Origin: Diphasiastrum complanatum
Lineage: Eukaryota; Streptophyta; Lycopodiopsida; Lycopodiales; Lycopodiaceae
DNA length: 64,000 bases
Direction: 5' to 3'
Assembly (NCBI GenBank): GCA_029204225.1
Contig: CM055095.1
Coordinates: 37,534,597-37,598,596, forward strand
The notes below the pieces were generated by a model. The model saw nothing but the letters and a program-made list of their open reading frames with translations. It had not been told where the DNA came from and ran no database searches. Shown in pieces: positions 10,586 through 21,493 of this stretch (within the stretch, counting starts at the first letter, position 1; each line of letters begins with the position of its first letter). The position numbers and the translations under genes are program-made.

Positions 10586-11380
10586 CTATGAGTCAAGGAA
10601 ACCTGTTTGTCTCAGAACTGCATTGCGCACCCGGCTTAAGTCCCTGCCTTTCAAGGTCCGGCCAACGCCTTCAAAAACAGATGATGTCGTAAAGTGGCTT
10701 TTGGCATACTCTCTGGCAACTAGCTCATGGGGTGGCAGCCGCTCTTCCTCCTCCTCATCTTCTTCTTCGTCTTCGGCTCCTAAATCTGGAAGTTTGTGGT
10801 TCATCCTTTTATTCTCAGAACCAGCTCCTGCTATCTTTGACCAGTTGGCGATGTTCACAGGAGCAGATTGCTGCATTATCTGTCTTCCTGTGTCTGAATG
10901 ATGAGCACCCACCTGATGGATCAACCGTGATGGTGTCTGAATGCGTACTGCTGACCCTTCACGGCTAGGGGAGCTCTGGTTCACCTGTGGGCGATTGAGG
11001 GGAGACAGCGAAGATAGGCCCCGAGGAAACATGGCATCACCATTCTGATCTTTATCCAGGGCATACCAGCGCCTGCCGTTGGTAAGGAGTTTCCGTGAAT
11101 CGCTGCCATCCGGTCGGATTTTCACAATCCACAGGCTATCCTTGCGAGCTTCCTCGTCCTCCTTACTCCTCCGTGTCTCTGCATCCCACAGATCCTGTTC
11201 CGTTAGCTCTTCTATAGAATCCTCGCTGTCTGCAAACGCACCTAATCCTCCAGCAATGTTACTGCCAGAGTTTAAACCTAACAATCTATCCCTTCGACTT
11301 GTTGTCTGTGCTGCTGATGCCAAAGCCTCATCACGCATCCCAGCACTCAGTGCACTAACTTTACTCAACCCAGCAGCCAT
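10586..11380 (-). CDS. S40-family senescence regulator (DUF584)
   Basis: From the ATG at 11378-11380 the product is 264 residues with an uninterrupted frame. The last 50 residues carry the family signature: LPPHELVAREYAKS, then VFEGVGRTLKGRDLSRVRNA and a terminal TGF. An acidic tract (EDEEEDEEEEE) precedes it. Near the N terminus, RRDRLLGL and ELTEQDLWDAE match the two N-terminal blocks of S40 proteins. The middle is Ser/Pro/Gln-rich. S40 proteins are small plant nuclear proteins linked to leaf senescence and to dark, ABA and salicylate responses; their biochemistry is unknown. The frame stays open 96 bases upstream of this ATG to a TAG at 11477-11479 but has no earlier ATG, so I choose 11380. 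At 264 residues it is somewhat longer than many family members. It appears intronless. Confidence 0.9.
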   Translation of the reverse strand: MAAGLSKVSALSAGMRDEALASAAQTTSRRDRLLGLNSGSNIAGGLGAFADSEDSIEELTEQDLWDAETRRSKEDEEARKDSLWIVKIRPDGSDSRKLLTNGRRWYALDKDQNGDAMFPRGLSSLSPLNRPQVNQSSPSREGSAVRIQTPSRLIHQVGAHHSDTGRQIMQQSAPVNIANWSKIAGAGSENKRMNHKLPDLGAEDEEEDEEEEERLPPHELVAREYAKSHFTTSSVFEGVGRTLKGRDLSRVRNAVLRQTGFLDS

Positions 11381-12230
11381 CCCAAACCTATATGGTTTTT
11401 GAATGATCGTAAAAGCAGATTTAACCCCTTCTGCTGCCTTTTCCAACAGAAATTTCAATTTTCTAAGCAAGCTTGTCTACTCTGGGCTTAAGAAATGTAA
11501 TTTTTGACACATAGACAGAGACTCGATCCTCTCATGGCAACTAAACCTCAAATCACAGCAGCCATCCTAAACTTCTATGCTTTTTGAAATCAGGTCAGCA
11601 GATGCAGCCCCTTTTGGCTGCTTTTTCAAAAAGATATTTGCATGTCCAAGCAAGCTTGTCAGCTCTGGGGTATAGACTATCTGAATTTTTTAGCACAAAC
11701 ACATCCTCTCATGGCAATTAAACCTCAAAATCACAGCAAACTTGAAATCAGATCAGCAGATTTAATCCCTTTTGCTGCCTTTTCAAACATAAATCTCAAT
11801 TTCTAAGCAGATTTCTGTTGTTGGGCTTAAGTGATCTGGAATCTGACAGACACACAGAGACTCTATCCTCTCATAGCAATTAAACCCCACATCACAGCAG
11901 CCATCCCAAATGCTTTTTCATGCTCAACTCAGCAGATTTAGCCCCTTCTGCTGATCAAGCAGAAATTGCAACTTTCTAGGCAAATTTCTGCTGTTGGCCT
12001 TAAAGTGATCCGGATTCTGCCACCCAGACAGAGACTCTACCCTCTCATGGCAGCAATTCAGCCTCAAACCACAGCAGCCATCCCAAACTTCTATGCCTGG
12101 CAGCAGATTTAGCCCCTTCCGATGCCTGATCAAACAGAAACCTCAAATTCCTGTTGTTGGGCTTAAAGTGATGGGGATTGTGACACGCAGACAGAGACTG
12201 TATCCTCTCCTGGCAATTAAACAACCTCAG
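11371..12230. repeat. About five tandem repeats spanning the S40 start codon and leader
   Basis: Units of about 160-185 bp begin with CAGCAGCCATCCCAAAC-like words at 11371, 11556, 11734 (degenerate), 11895 and 12072. Each contains in order GCAGATTTA.CCCCTT.TGCTG, a TTCTAAGCA-like word, a GGGCTTAA word, CAGACAGAGACT.TATCCTCTC and CATGGCAATTAAACC. The first unit overlaps the S40 start codon (CAT of the ATG at 11378-11380), so codons for the first residues and the putative 5' leader are part of the repeat. Copies differ by roughly 10-25 percent by eye. Confidence 0.85.
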
Positions 12231-12454
12231 ATCAGATCTCCAACTCCAGGGAATTGTGCAATCAGCAGCTGCAAATCATAGAAAACAGGTCACTCCATCA
12301 CTCCATCACGACTTCCATTAAAAAAAAAAAATCGAATTTTCCATCCTCCCCCACACCCTCCCCCCTTGCTGAGGCATGTGCCCATCACTATCTTTTTGGC
12401 CAGCCGCCGGCGATGGGGCCTAGTCGCACGAAATATTCCAGCTCCGTCACTCAG

Positions 12455-13210
12455 ATATCGGACACGTGGCAGACTAGGACACGTGGGCCTCTCTCAATAA
12501 GTCATCTTTTGTCGTCGTGGCGAGATCTGAATGGTCCTGGGTAGATCCGACGGTTGTGGGATGCTGATTGTGACGTGTCAGGGAAGATCCGATTTCCTGT
12601 GGCCTTCCTAGATCTCGTGTTGACCAGTCCTTCTCACACGAGCCAGCCAGCATATCGGATCTTAGATCGCACGCTACAATCTGAGGCCTTTCGCCGTTAG
12701 ATTCACTACAGACGTTAAGATTCTGCCACGTTTCTTTATTTATCGGCTTCCACGTGGCATTACGCCACGCGTCCAAGATCCAGTGCTCCGTCGATTCTCG
12801 ACATCTACAAGCATAGCTACCCAATTGCATGCTGGGCAACCACGACACCTGCCACGTGTACGGTATCGAGTGCTCTCTATTTTAAACGTGGCAGAATCTG
12901 AACACTCCATCGTACTGCAGGGTACGTGCAACGCTAGCGATCTTTCATGGCGTAAAATGACCTATACCGTTAGATTATACATAAACGTTGAGATCTTGCC
13001 ACGTCTCGTCCCATCGTCGAAAGTGACAGAATGTGCCACGTGCCAGGAATCTAACAGGCTTGGCGCTAAACTGCGATTACGACACCTGGACCGACTCTTC
13101 CATTCATTCCAATTTATTCCCCTCTCCTTTCCGCCGCTCTGCGCCGTCGCAATCGCACGCTACGCTTTTAAGCTGTCCACCGTTGGATCTCCTTCCACGT
13201 GGCGATTCTG
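12455..13210 (-). promoter_or_regulatory. Dense ACGT-core (G-box/ABRE) cluster upstream of the S40 gene
   Basis: At least nine ACGT-core elements lie within 750 bp: CACGTGGC 12463, CACGTGGG 12480, TGACGTGTCA 12571, GCCACGTTT about 12725, CCACGTGGC 12750, GCCACGTGT 12851, ACGTGGC 12886, GCCACGTC about 12998, GCCACGTGCC 13036, CCACGTGGCG 13196. Several share a wider module, CCGTTAGATT..., then GA(T/G)TCTGCCACGT or GATCTTGCCACGT (about 12700-12735 and 12966-13006; a partial copy about 13178-13205). Such motifs bind bZIP (ABF/GBF) and bHLH (PIF) factors. The block is GC-richer than its surroundings and sits 1-1.8 kb upstream of the minus-strand S40 ATG, beyond the leader repeats. No other gene is seen nearby that it could serve. 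Confidence 0.6.
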
Positions 13211-13267
13211 ACGCGTGGCGTACATCGAAATGGTGAGACTTCAAGTGTATAGTGTCCTTAAGCCTTA

Positions 13268-13306
13268 GTGCTGGCCCCCGGCGGTGGGGGGCGGGGGGGG
13301 GGGGCC
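13268..13306. other. G-rich tract
   Basis: CCCCCGGCGGTGGGG followed by long runs of G. It may fold as a G-quadruplex. From 13.4 to 14.7 kb I see only AT-rich non-coding DNA with scattered short repeats such as (AAT)n near 14219. Confidence 0.6.
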
Positions 13307-14704
13307 CTCTCTTTCTTTTTTTTTGTTTTTGCATTATTGTTTTAAGGGCACATGACCAATGCGTGTGGGGCCGGGCCACCCTAGGGATTTGCCACTAGTG
13401 TCTTTGTTCTTTTGTGGCATTTTTTTGAAGGTCAACTTACTAAGTTTCTCATAAGGACAAACAATGCAATCTATGAGCCATTGTTTACGTCGAGTTGGAG
13501 CCGAGCAGGCATCAGGCTGACATTTTACGCATTGGGCAATGAGATTCTTTGGTCCTATTCATCAGGTTATAAAACTGTGGCGAGCCCACTGCTTAGTGTC
13601 TCTCATTATGACAAACAGCAAGAGACGAGCGAGCGTATCCTGACGTTCATCACCAACCATTGAGATGAGAGTGCTTAATAGGTGGCATCATGATCTCTCT
13701 ACCATGATGCAAGCTTCTTCACCGTTGGATGAGCGTGCAGCCCCACCTTCACTCTCACTCTTGGTCACAGTCTAGGTCCTAGGATTGGATGTTTGATTAA
13801 CCTTTCCGCCGACTCAAATAGGTGTAAAATTGTGGCCAAAACATTGCTAAGTTTCTCAATATGACAAAAACATTGGCAATTACAAATTGGGGATTGGATT
13901 TTTTGGTGACCTTTCTAGCGAGTTAAATAATCTTATAATTATGTATAGTTCGTTATTGATTTTCTTTTAATGACACATACTAGGCATTTTACATTGGGGA
14001 ATGTTCAATGGAATATTAAGTGACCTTTCCTCAGGGTTAAAAGTTGTAAAATTATGGTGAGAGTTTTACAGGTAACTACAAAAGTTAGAAACCATGAGGC
14101 ATTGCTACACAAGCCCACACCCTATTGCATGCTATGTACTACTAAAACATCACTATGCTAGGATGCATTCTAAATATTTGATAAGGACTTTTTTGTGACC
14201 TTTCCACTAGGTATAACAATAATAATAATAGAGGGCCACTAAGCCAAGTCATAATTGAATGGTCTTTAGTGATTAAACCTCCTTGCCCAAGTGTAAAAAG
14301 TTGACAAAGGATTTCACTTTATGGCTGAATTTTTTCAACGTTGCTTGTTTTTCACTTTTCATAGTGAAAAAGCTTCAACTTTTTCACTAACTTTTTGTGG
14401 GCCATAATCCACTTTCAAAGACTTCTACAAACTCCACAATTCGAAATTTGTCAACATGTCACTTTCAAAAATAATAATATGCTTACATTGGTTTTACGAT
14501 CATGTTTTTAGCTGTTGATGAAAAAAAGGCATGTGATTCACTAAAGTGGTTGTCAAACCATCATACCTACGAAATGACACTCTTTGCGTGATTCATTGAA
14601 CTCCATGAATGAAAAGTAAAATGCCTTGACAATCCTTTGATCTTCATTTTTTAAATGCATTAAATTCCTCAAACATGCCATTTCTTGGAAATAATTGGTC
14701 TAGG

Positions 14705-14970
14705 ATTCCTTATGTGGGGCTTTGAGCATGCACCTTTGCCTTACTTTTTCAAAATTTTAGAATATGAGACCTTAAAATAGCTTCATAGTTGCCTTCAAAA
14801 AAGGACGGCCCACAAGCGATATTATAGGTTGTTGATTCTATAAGTGGGGCTTTGAGCATGCACCCTTGCCTTATTTTTTCAATTTTTTTATATGATACCT
14901 TCAAAGAGCTTCATGGTTGCCTTATAATGAGGAATGCCCAAAAGGTCAAAAATCTAAAATGAGCAAAATA
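14705..14970. repeat. Two-copy 130-bp tandem duplication
   Basis: GTGGGGCTTTGAGCATGCACC occurs at about 14714 and 14844. It is followed in both by CTTGCCTTA.TTTTTTCAA, then a GATACCTT/GAGACCTT word and CTTCAT.GTTGCCTT. Confidence 0.8.
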
Positions 14971-15370
14971 CAAGCTATTTACATAAAGAATTCTTCAACA
15001 AGCAATTAAGTCAAAATAAAGTACTTCGGAGACACAAACAACATGCTCAAGGTGGGACAACTCAAACAAAATCATTCAACATCTTTTCTATTATGACATT
15101 ACGGAGAAATAATATTATTGACACTTTATAATTTAGCACGATCTCAGCTATTTATAGTGGTCCTTAGTGCTTCTAGAAATTTGGGGCCTTATTTGGCTAG
15201 AACGGGCCTTACAACCATTATGACAATCTTGCTATTTACAAATATAACGCGGTTGTTCAAGCCACTTTATTAACTATCTTATTGACTAATTCCAATCTAA
15301 TTTAGTTGCATGGCTATATTTAGCATTGCATTTAGTAAGCTCATGGGCTAATTACATGCAGCACATGACA
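14950..15370 (-). mobile_element. Probable LTR (minus strand), element unidentified
   Basis: On the minus strand a polypurine-like tract (TTAAGTAGGGGTAG, plus 15371-15384) is followed by TGTCATGTGC at 15370, an LTR-like start. About 215 bp further in is a perfect TATA box, CTATAAATAG (plus 15148-15157). The far end is not resolved and no partner LTR was found. The tract resembles plant gypsy 3' junctions. Confidence 0.4.
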
Positions 15371-15776
15371 CTACCCCTACTTAAGCATTTTTGTCCTAAA
15401 AAGTGAAGACCATGTAGTTCTTTGTTGAGTGCCATGCTCCATGAATCCTTTGGCAATAGTCAAATCTCTGGCCATTTAAAAGTATAAATGATCTTCCCAT
15501 GTATTATTCTTGTCGGTAGCCATCTTCTGTTCATCCAATATAGTTGCCTCAAGTTCAGCTTCCAATTTATTGTTGTAGAACAAGGCTACAACAAGTCTTC
15601 TATAGAAAAACCTTTGATCTATAAATTGATTTCATAGATTTTATAAGATCACTGAAGAAGAGGTTGATGAAACACAAGATTGTATTAAGTTGTCTTAGTC
15701 TTGCATGGGTTGACAGGATCCAAGCAACAAGACATTTGATAATATGCTTCTTTAGTATCTTCCTTGATTGGATAGA

Positions 15777-16423
15777 CTATCCAACTTCTAATGCATCTTT
15801 TTTTGTCTTTGCATTCGGTGTTGCCGCCTTATACGTTGCTCCCCAATGAAAGATAATGACATCATTTCGTAACTCCAAAGCATTGTTTAAAGCAATGGTC
15901 TCATCCAATTCATCTGGTTGAGAGTTGGAGTTTCCTCTTGATGGATCGATATGAGTAAGGCTAGTAGCATTGTCTTGTTGAAATTGGATGGCCATTGATC
16001 CATTGGTATCTTTTATGAATGAAGCAATTGGTACAATTTTTGATGATCCAAAATAGCAATGCTTCAAATCAAATACTACATTATCCATATTTGGCCACAT
16101 CCTAGTAAAATCATCTCGTCATTATATTCAAAGAGGACATTATTATGTTGGAATCTAAACAACTCATCTTCATTTTGTTGAAAGCAGGGATTATCATCAG
16201 TTCAATGATCCCTAAAGATGATATTGCTATATATACATTGGTAGTTAGTAGTATCATTGAACCTAGAAGCTCTCGGATCAATAATCTCAAATGATATATC
16301 ATGAGCCACCTGTTGTTGATGTTGAAACTCTTTTGGATGATTAAGAGACACATGCTGCAATTTCTTGATTCCTTTTGTTCCACTATCAAATGAAGAATTT
16401 TTCTCTAAAATATTTTTGTTCAT
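15777..16423 (-). pseudogene. Unidentified minus-strand coding-like remnant
   Basis: Two or three overlapping minus-strand frames, 107, 92 and 73 codons long, together give hydrophilic protein-like sequence rich in Asn/Gln/Asp, for example IQFQQDNATSLTHIDPSRGN. They lie upstream of the LTR-like junction at 15370 on the same strand, so they may be the 3' coding part of that retroelement. No motif is recognised. Confidence 0.25.
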
Positions 16424-16905
16424 GCTATCACTTTGGTGTGTCGGGAGTTTGCATGTTGACTATCCTAAAAGATTTTGTTGATGAAGAGTTGAACACATTG
16501 GCATAAAGTTTTGTCCCTGTTCAGACTCCAATTTGTTCCTTGGTTTTATCTTTTGTTGTCTTACCCTTAGAATGACTTTTGCATTACATCCATCAATGTC
16601 GAGTTTGGTTGAAGTACTTTATTTAGATATTGATGAATATGATCTTGAAGATCATGTAGATAGTGTTGGATGGATATATACCAAGAGTCCATATAATAAT
16701 CTATGAGTATTTCTTGTTATGTCCATGACCAGAATATAGGATTCAGTATACTCCTAGTCTTGGATACACGATACTCCAGAGAATCAAGCTTATTAGTTAT
16801 GCCATGTCCTGCATGTGTAGAGTATCAATAGCAATTGGATATATTTATAGGGGAGTCTAGACCTTGCATTACCGCATGCACAAGAGGGTCTTGGGCCTAT
16901 ACATG

Positions 16906-17063
<158 letters not shown>

Positions 17064-17099
17064 CAAGACCACACTTAGTTCCTCTTGACAAAGCAAGAC

Positions 17100-17660
17100 T
17101 GAAGCTCTTTAAAGCCTTTATTCATAATCCAACAAGGTAAAGTACAACTGAAAAGTAAAATACAATACTAGAAAGCACCATAAAGCATAATTACTTTCAA
17201 GACGCACAGCTGATACCTGCCACCACCCCACAAAACAAAACCACTCAAGCTAGTTCAGTGAGGAAGACAGGTGTCATAGCTGAACGTCAGTTGTTATTCA
17301 TGTCCAAAAGAAGTTATACTACTTAACAGCTTTGAATAGCATTTTAAAACATAGTCCAATCTTCCCATACACATGATACTGATTTTAGCGATAGGCCAAG
17401 CCGTTATATCACCGTATTAGGATGAGTGCCATACTGATCAACTTACGGTCAATTGGTCCATATCAGTTCATTTTAATCAAAAGAGTATGAAAAGTTTAAA
17501 CCGTTCTGAGTTTTACTTAGCCAAAAGACCTGGTGTGAACACGTCCATGTTGTACTGACCCAAGTGACCCTTACAAGGTAAGGTATGTCACGCATTGCTG
17601 TCCATACTCTTGAGCATATCCATGCTTTCCAGTTGTATCTCACCGAGAGTCTAAAGTAAC
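17100..17660 (+). repeat. Dispersed repeat, copy 1 (inverted relative to 50.21-50.78 kb)
   Basis: The plus strand here is similar to the reverse complement of 50210-50780. Shared words include CAGCTG.TA.CTGCCACCA.CCCAC, CAGTGAGGAAGACAGGTGTCA, GTCAGTTGTTAT.CATGTCCAAAA, TAGTCCAATCTTCCC, GCGATAGGC and GAGCA.ATCCATGCTTTCC. Identity is perhaps 75-80 percent by eye. No clear protein. The similarity fades after about 17660; 17.66-18.13 kb holds nothing recognised. Confidence 0.65.
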
Positions 17661-18129
17661 GCTAACAGGGGTAAGGTGAAGTGTTACCATGGATGTTATA
17701 TTCGAATGACATAACAACCACGGTATCAAGACATTGTATAGGAAAGATGTGATTAATACTAAGTAAGAGACTTCCAATGTTTATACTATGAATTAGGACA
17801 TATCCGTGTCATTTTAATCCTTAAGTAGAAACTATGATTCTTACGCATATCCATGCTATCTAAGATCATGTTATTGGAGTCCTTACTGTTACTTTTAGTG
17901 ACCAAATCCTATTTCAAGGTGCTTTAGTTCGACTTAAATGTTGTCTTATGTCGTTTCTTTTTTATATAAAAGGGTTATAAAAGAAAAGAAAACAAGAGAA
18001 AACATGAGCTTGTGTAGAGGAGTGATATACCATAAAAATATGGAACCGAAACTACCATACTTATCGAGGATGCGAAGAGTTTGTTTAAACTCAAAAAGCA
18101 TACCTGACTCGGTTGTAGATGTAGCTTCT

Positions 18130-18886
18130 TGAGAGGCAGCCATGGCTATTTTAAGCGAGGGAATTCTTTCTCTTTTAGATCATTAAAAAGCCAAAAGTCA
18201 CACTTTTTAGCATATAGCTACTTACAAAGCGTTACGGAAAGAACGTATACAAGCCATAATCGGAGTATGATAGCTAACTTGCTTTGTGGAAATTTGTGCC
18301 ATACCTTGAGATAACTGGTATTAGGTTCAAATATGGACCAAGATGTACCCTAGAGAAGCCAGAGCAATATGATGCAACTATAACATGAAATATCATTAGT
18401 TTTGTATTGTGAGACCAAAGATAAGTGAACACTTTAAAGAGAGTCAATATGTCATCAGTATTGATTGTATCCGACCATCCATCGCTAGATAGAGGAGGAT
18501 ATTTATGCAAATCATATCCAAAACGATAATTACAGTTTGTAGTCCATCAGTTATGAATAGAGCCACAACTGATCTAGAGCTAATTCCATAAGCAATGACA
18601 TTGAGCATTTGAGCTAACCTCCATCTCATCTCTCTCTCTCTCTCTCACTCTCTTCTCCTTCTTCTTCTTCTTCTTCTATTCTATCCTCTCTCTTCACCCA
18701 AAATCATGATGGAGTTAGTTTAGGAAGAGTAGAGTTAGAGTGAGTAGTGTTAGTGGAGGTAGAGTTAGATGCAAAGTAGGAAACTAGCTAATATTAGCAT
18801 CTATGCATAGTTAGATACCTATCTAGTGAACTAACTCTTGTTGACTGGCGGGAGGGCTATACTACGCAAGATCTTCGACTCTACAG
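18130..18886 (+). mobile_element. Probable 5' LTR region of a Ty3/gypsy element (start not resolved)
   Basis: The segment ends with CGACTCTACA immediately before a tRNA-Asp type primer-binding site, so it should be the 3' part of a 5' LTR. It includes a CT/CTT-rich tract at about 18629-18680 and AGAGTTAGAGTGAG-like words. The LTR start and the matching 3' LTR were not found. Confidence 0.4.
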
Positions 18887-18901
18887 TGGCGTCGTTGTCG
18901 G
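18887..18901 (+). promoter_or_regulatory. Primer-binding site, tRNA-Asp type
   Basis: TGGCGTCGTTGTCGG differs by two transitions from TGGCGCCGTTGCCGG, the site used by many plant Ty3/gypsy (Tat/Athila-type) elements. It follows an LTR-like CTACA end. Confidence 0.65.
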
Positions 18902-19099
18902 CAATAGGTTTCCATTAACTAGTGTAGCTGCATTTTAGCTATTTTCTTGCTTTTTTGAGTAGTTTTAGGGAGATTTTTGGGTGATTAGAATTAGTTTTCT
19001 GTATTTTTTGTGTTTGGACTGTTCACAGCTAGCGGAGGAGTGTGAGAGAGTAGAGGAGGCCCTGAACAGTCTCTAAGGGCTTGAAACCCAAACCAACCA

Positions 19100-19996
19100 G
19101 CCAAAAAACCCAAAAAACACATCAATCTGCATTTTGGAGGGAAAAAGAGCCTAAAATCTCATCAGATTTTTATATCTCCAAAACTAGTGTGAATTAACCC
19201 TTGCATGACTGGCAGCAGCTCCAGAGTACTATCCCAAACCTGCATAGAAGCCTGCAAGAGTTAGTTCCAAGCAGATTGCAAAAATCAGAGAAAAATCATA
19301 AAAGATTCAAAAAAAACCCTTGAAAAAATCCAAAAAAATCTAGATCTTCGCCAGAATTCTCGCAGGACCCTCTGAAGTTCCATCTCAGTGAGACCAGGAC
19401 ACAAAAAAGTTTGCGAGAGTTAGTTTGATGTCTGAGTGCCTGTGCGAGAGTTCCCAGTGAAAAAAAAGACGGAAAAGTACCAGGGAACCCTCGCAGACAC
19501 CAAAATTTTCAGTTCTAGTAGGCAAGAACTCTCGCAGAGGATTCTGAAGTTCCATCTCAGTGAGACCATGACACATAAGAGCTTGCGAGAGTTAGTTTGA
19601 TTCCAGTGAGCAGAAAACTGGATTTAAGTGCTAAAAAATCACTAAAAAGTAAAGATCCAGCAAATCCTTCAAGTAAGAACTCTCGCAGACCCTCTCAATC
19701 AATTCAGAATGATAATTTCCATCAGTGATGAATCCTGCGAGAGTTAGTTTTGAGGTTTGGTGAAGATCAATCCAAAATAATGGTTTTGAACCCTCGCATA
19801 CAGTGAAATTTTCACTTCTTGCGAGAGTTAACTCTCGCAAAGAATTCCATAGAGAGATCTGCCCCAGATCTAGCTATTGTGATCCTTGAGAGAGTTAATT
19901 CCCAAAGATTTGAGAGATATCAAGTTTTTTATCTTCAAAAACAGCTAAAGAACCCTCGCACAGCCAACCCTCGCACAAGAGAACCCTCGCAGACTA
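19100..19996 (+). repeat. Gypsy leader with repeated GCGAGAGTTA / AACCCTCGCAG words
   Basis: GCGAGAGTTA(G/A) and its complement-like partners (AACTCTCGCA, ACCCTCGCA) recur about twelve times. A larger unit, CTCGCAG..., CTGAAGTTCCATCTCAGTGA and GCGAGAGTTAGTTTGA, repeats at about 19359, 19533 and 19683 (period about 150-174). The same words recur at 45.0-45.5 kb, so two copies of one element family share this leader. There is no convincing gene. Confidence 0.6.
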
Positions 19997-20001
19997 GATC
20001 A

Positions 20002-20275
20002 AGTTAGAATTAAAGTAGAATCACTGTGCTACTGTACTGTGGGTCCTATCAGTGGATAAGGATCAGTTGGCTTCGCCACGAGGCAAGTCGACGGGACACG
20101 CGTCCCGCCAACGGCAACCTGGGTCATGCATGAGTTGCCTGAGTGAACAAATATATGTACAGTGTAATTTCATTTTGAGAAATACAGTTGCTATGTGAGC
20201 TTGCTGTGGAGAGTGTTTTCTGTCTATGTTATTGTGTAGCATGATCTGTGTTCTTGTGCAAAGCAAATTCTAAGT
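20002..20275 (+). mobile_element. 5' LTR of copia element A
   Basis: A 274-bp LTR running AGTTAGAATT...AATTCTAAGT. It matches, in reverse orientation, the 274-bp LTR at 25492-25765. The preceding five bases, GATCA (19997-20001), match the bases just outside the other LTR. The primer-binding site TGGTATTAGAGC begins at the next base, 20276. The ends are AG...GT rather than the usual TG...CA. Confidence 0.85.
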
Positions 20276-20287
20276 TGGTATTAGAGC
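20276..20287 (+). promoter_or_regulatory. Copia primer-binding site (tRNA-iMet)
   Basis: TGGTATTAGAGC, one mismatch from the common plant copia site TGGTATCAGAGC, abuts the LTR end. Confidence 0.85.
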
Positions 20288-21493
20288 GGTACAGGGTTGA
20301 AGACGGAAGGAGAAACACTGGTGCAGAGAGTTTAGCACACAGAAGCTTGGTAAGCTTGAGACTGTGTGAGGATTTAGAGACAACGGTTGGCAGCTGAATC
20401 AGAACCTCGGCAAACGGAATTTTGAAATTCCGAAGCAGGCTATTTGGTGTTTGTAGTCAATGTGCAATCAATCGGACACCGTTTGACAAACGGATTGAAG
20501 CATCAGCTTTCCAGTAGTAGGGCGACCTCAGAGCAATTAATTTGGCCAACGAGAAAGCTGTGAAAAGCAAGCCAAGATCAAAAGTTGCAAGCAAAACCCT
20601 GGTCAAGGGTTTGGAAGCCTAAATACTTGGTTTTCTCTCTATTCTAAACTATTTTGGTTGCTGTGAAATCTCAAAGAAGGGCACCCTAGCAGTACAAATC
20701 AGACCTGAAGTGGCCGTGGACAGCTGCAAGCAATACAACAGGTTGGATCTACGAGAGCTGGGTGGCCAAAGCCCTGCAGCCATATCTTGAAGCTCGTGAA
20801 GGAGAAGGAGGCCGCGAGGAGGCTGTCGTGCGCGTTGAGGAAGTGTCCAGCGGCTAGAGTACCCTGTTTCAACATTTTGGAAAGGTGACAGCTGTAGGAT
20901 TGAGAGTAGATACGGATCGACGGTTGAAATCGCGCTACTTAAGATGAATATCCACAGTTGGATCAAAATCGACCTTTAGATGGAGTCTGAAGGGCAGTTG
21001 AAGAAGGCAAAGAGGCTTTGAGATAATTATAGCCATTCAACTTCAATAGAAATTTTCACATTGAAAGTTGAGTTGGGTCCCAAGTTCATGAAGTGTGAAG
21101 TTTCTTCACTCTGAAGAAACAGTTCAAAAATGAAAAAAGTCCCTATTTTTGGGTCCTTTGTCCGTTTTGACCCAAACGAAAGGCTATAACCTCCAAATGA
21201 AGGGCACCCAGACTGTACCTGCAAGTACGGTACAATAAAATAGAGTGATTGAAGCGGAGAAAGTGTTCAGAGTGTGCCAAAAGTGATTTCACCATTCCAC
21301 TGGGCACGTAGTTGGGAGTTGACAACTGAGTGCATTTCGGAAGGCGACGCCGATTTGGCTTTCAAATTGGTGGAAAAGCGGCGAGTGGCCTGGTAAGGGA
21401 AAAAGTGCAGGTCATTATTTTCAACTTTAGACATCACTGTTGCCCTCGGCATATTGTTTTTAGCCTACGGCAGAAGTTTCAAGCAGTTTTGCA
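20288..21493 (+). other. Long untranslated leader of copia element A
   Basis: 1.2 kb between the primer-binding site and gag without a credible gene. It contains short inverted words such as TTCACATTGAA and TGAAGTGTGAAGTTTCTTCA, and a GC-rich stretch near 20800. The leader of the LARD-like element at 40-41.3 kb shares similar words (TTTCACATTGAAA, GAGGAGG.CGCG), suggesting common origin. Confidence 0.5.

Noticed and set aside
10551..11402. Plus-strand frames opposite the S40 gene
   Set aside because: They are antisense of the S40 coding sequence; their Ser runs are the complement of the acidic tract.
11381..11470. A longer S40 reading frame beginning at 11470
   Set aside because: The codon there is TTG, not ATG; the extension lies in the tandem repeat, and no upstream ATG exists before the TAG at 11477. 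The ATG at 11380 is the credible start.
20004..20273. LTR ends TTAGAATT...AATTCTAA (perfect 8-bp inverted ends)
   Set aside because: With these borders the flanks do not match (TCAAG vs GTGAT). Moving each border out by two bases gives a perfect GATCA duplication and an abutting primer-binding site.
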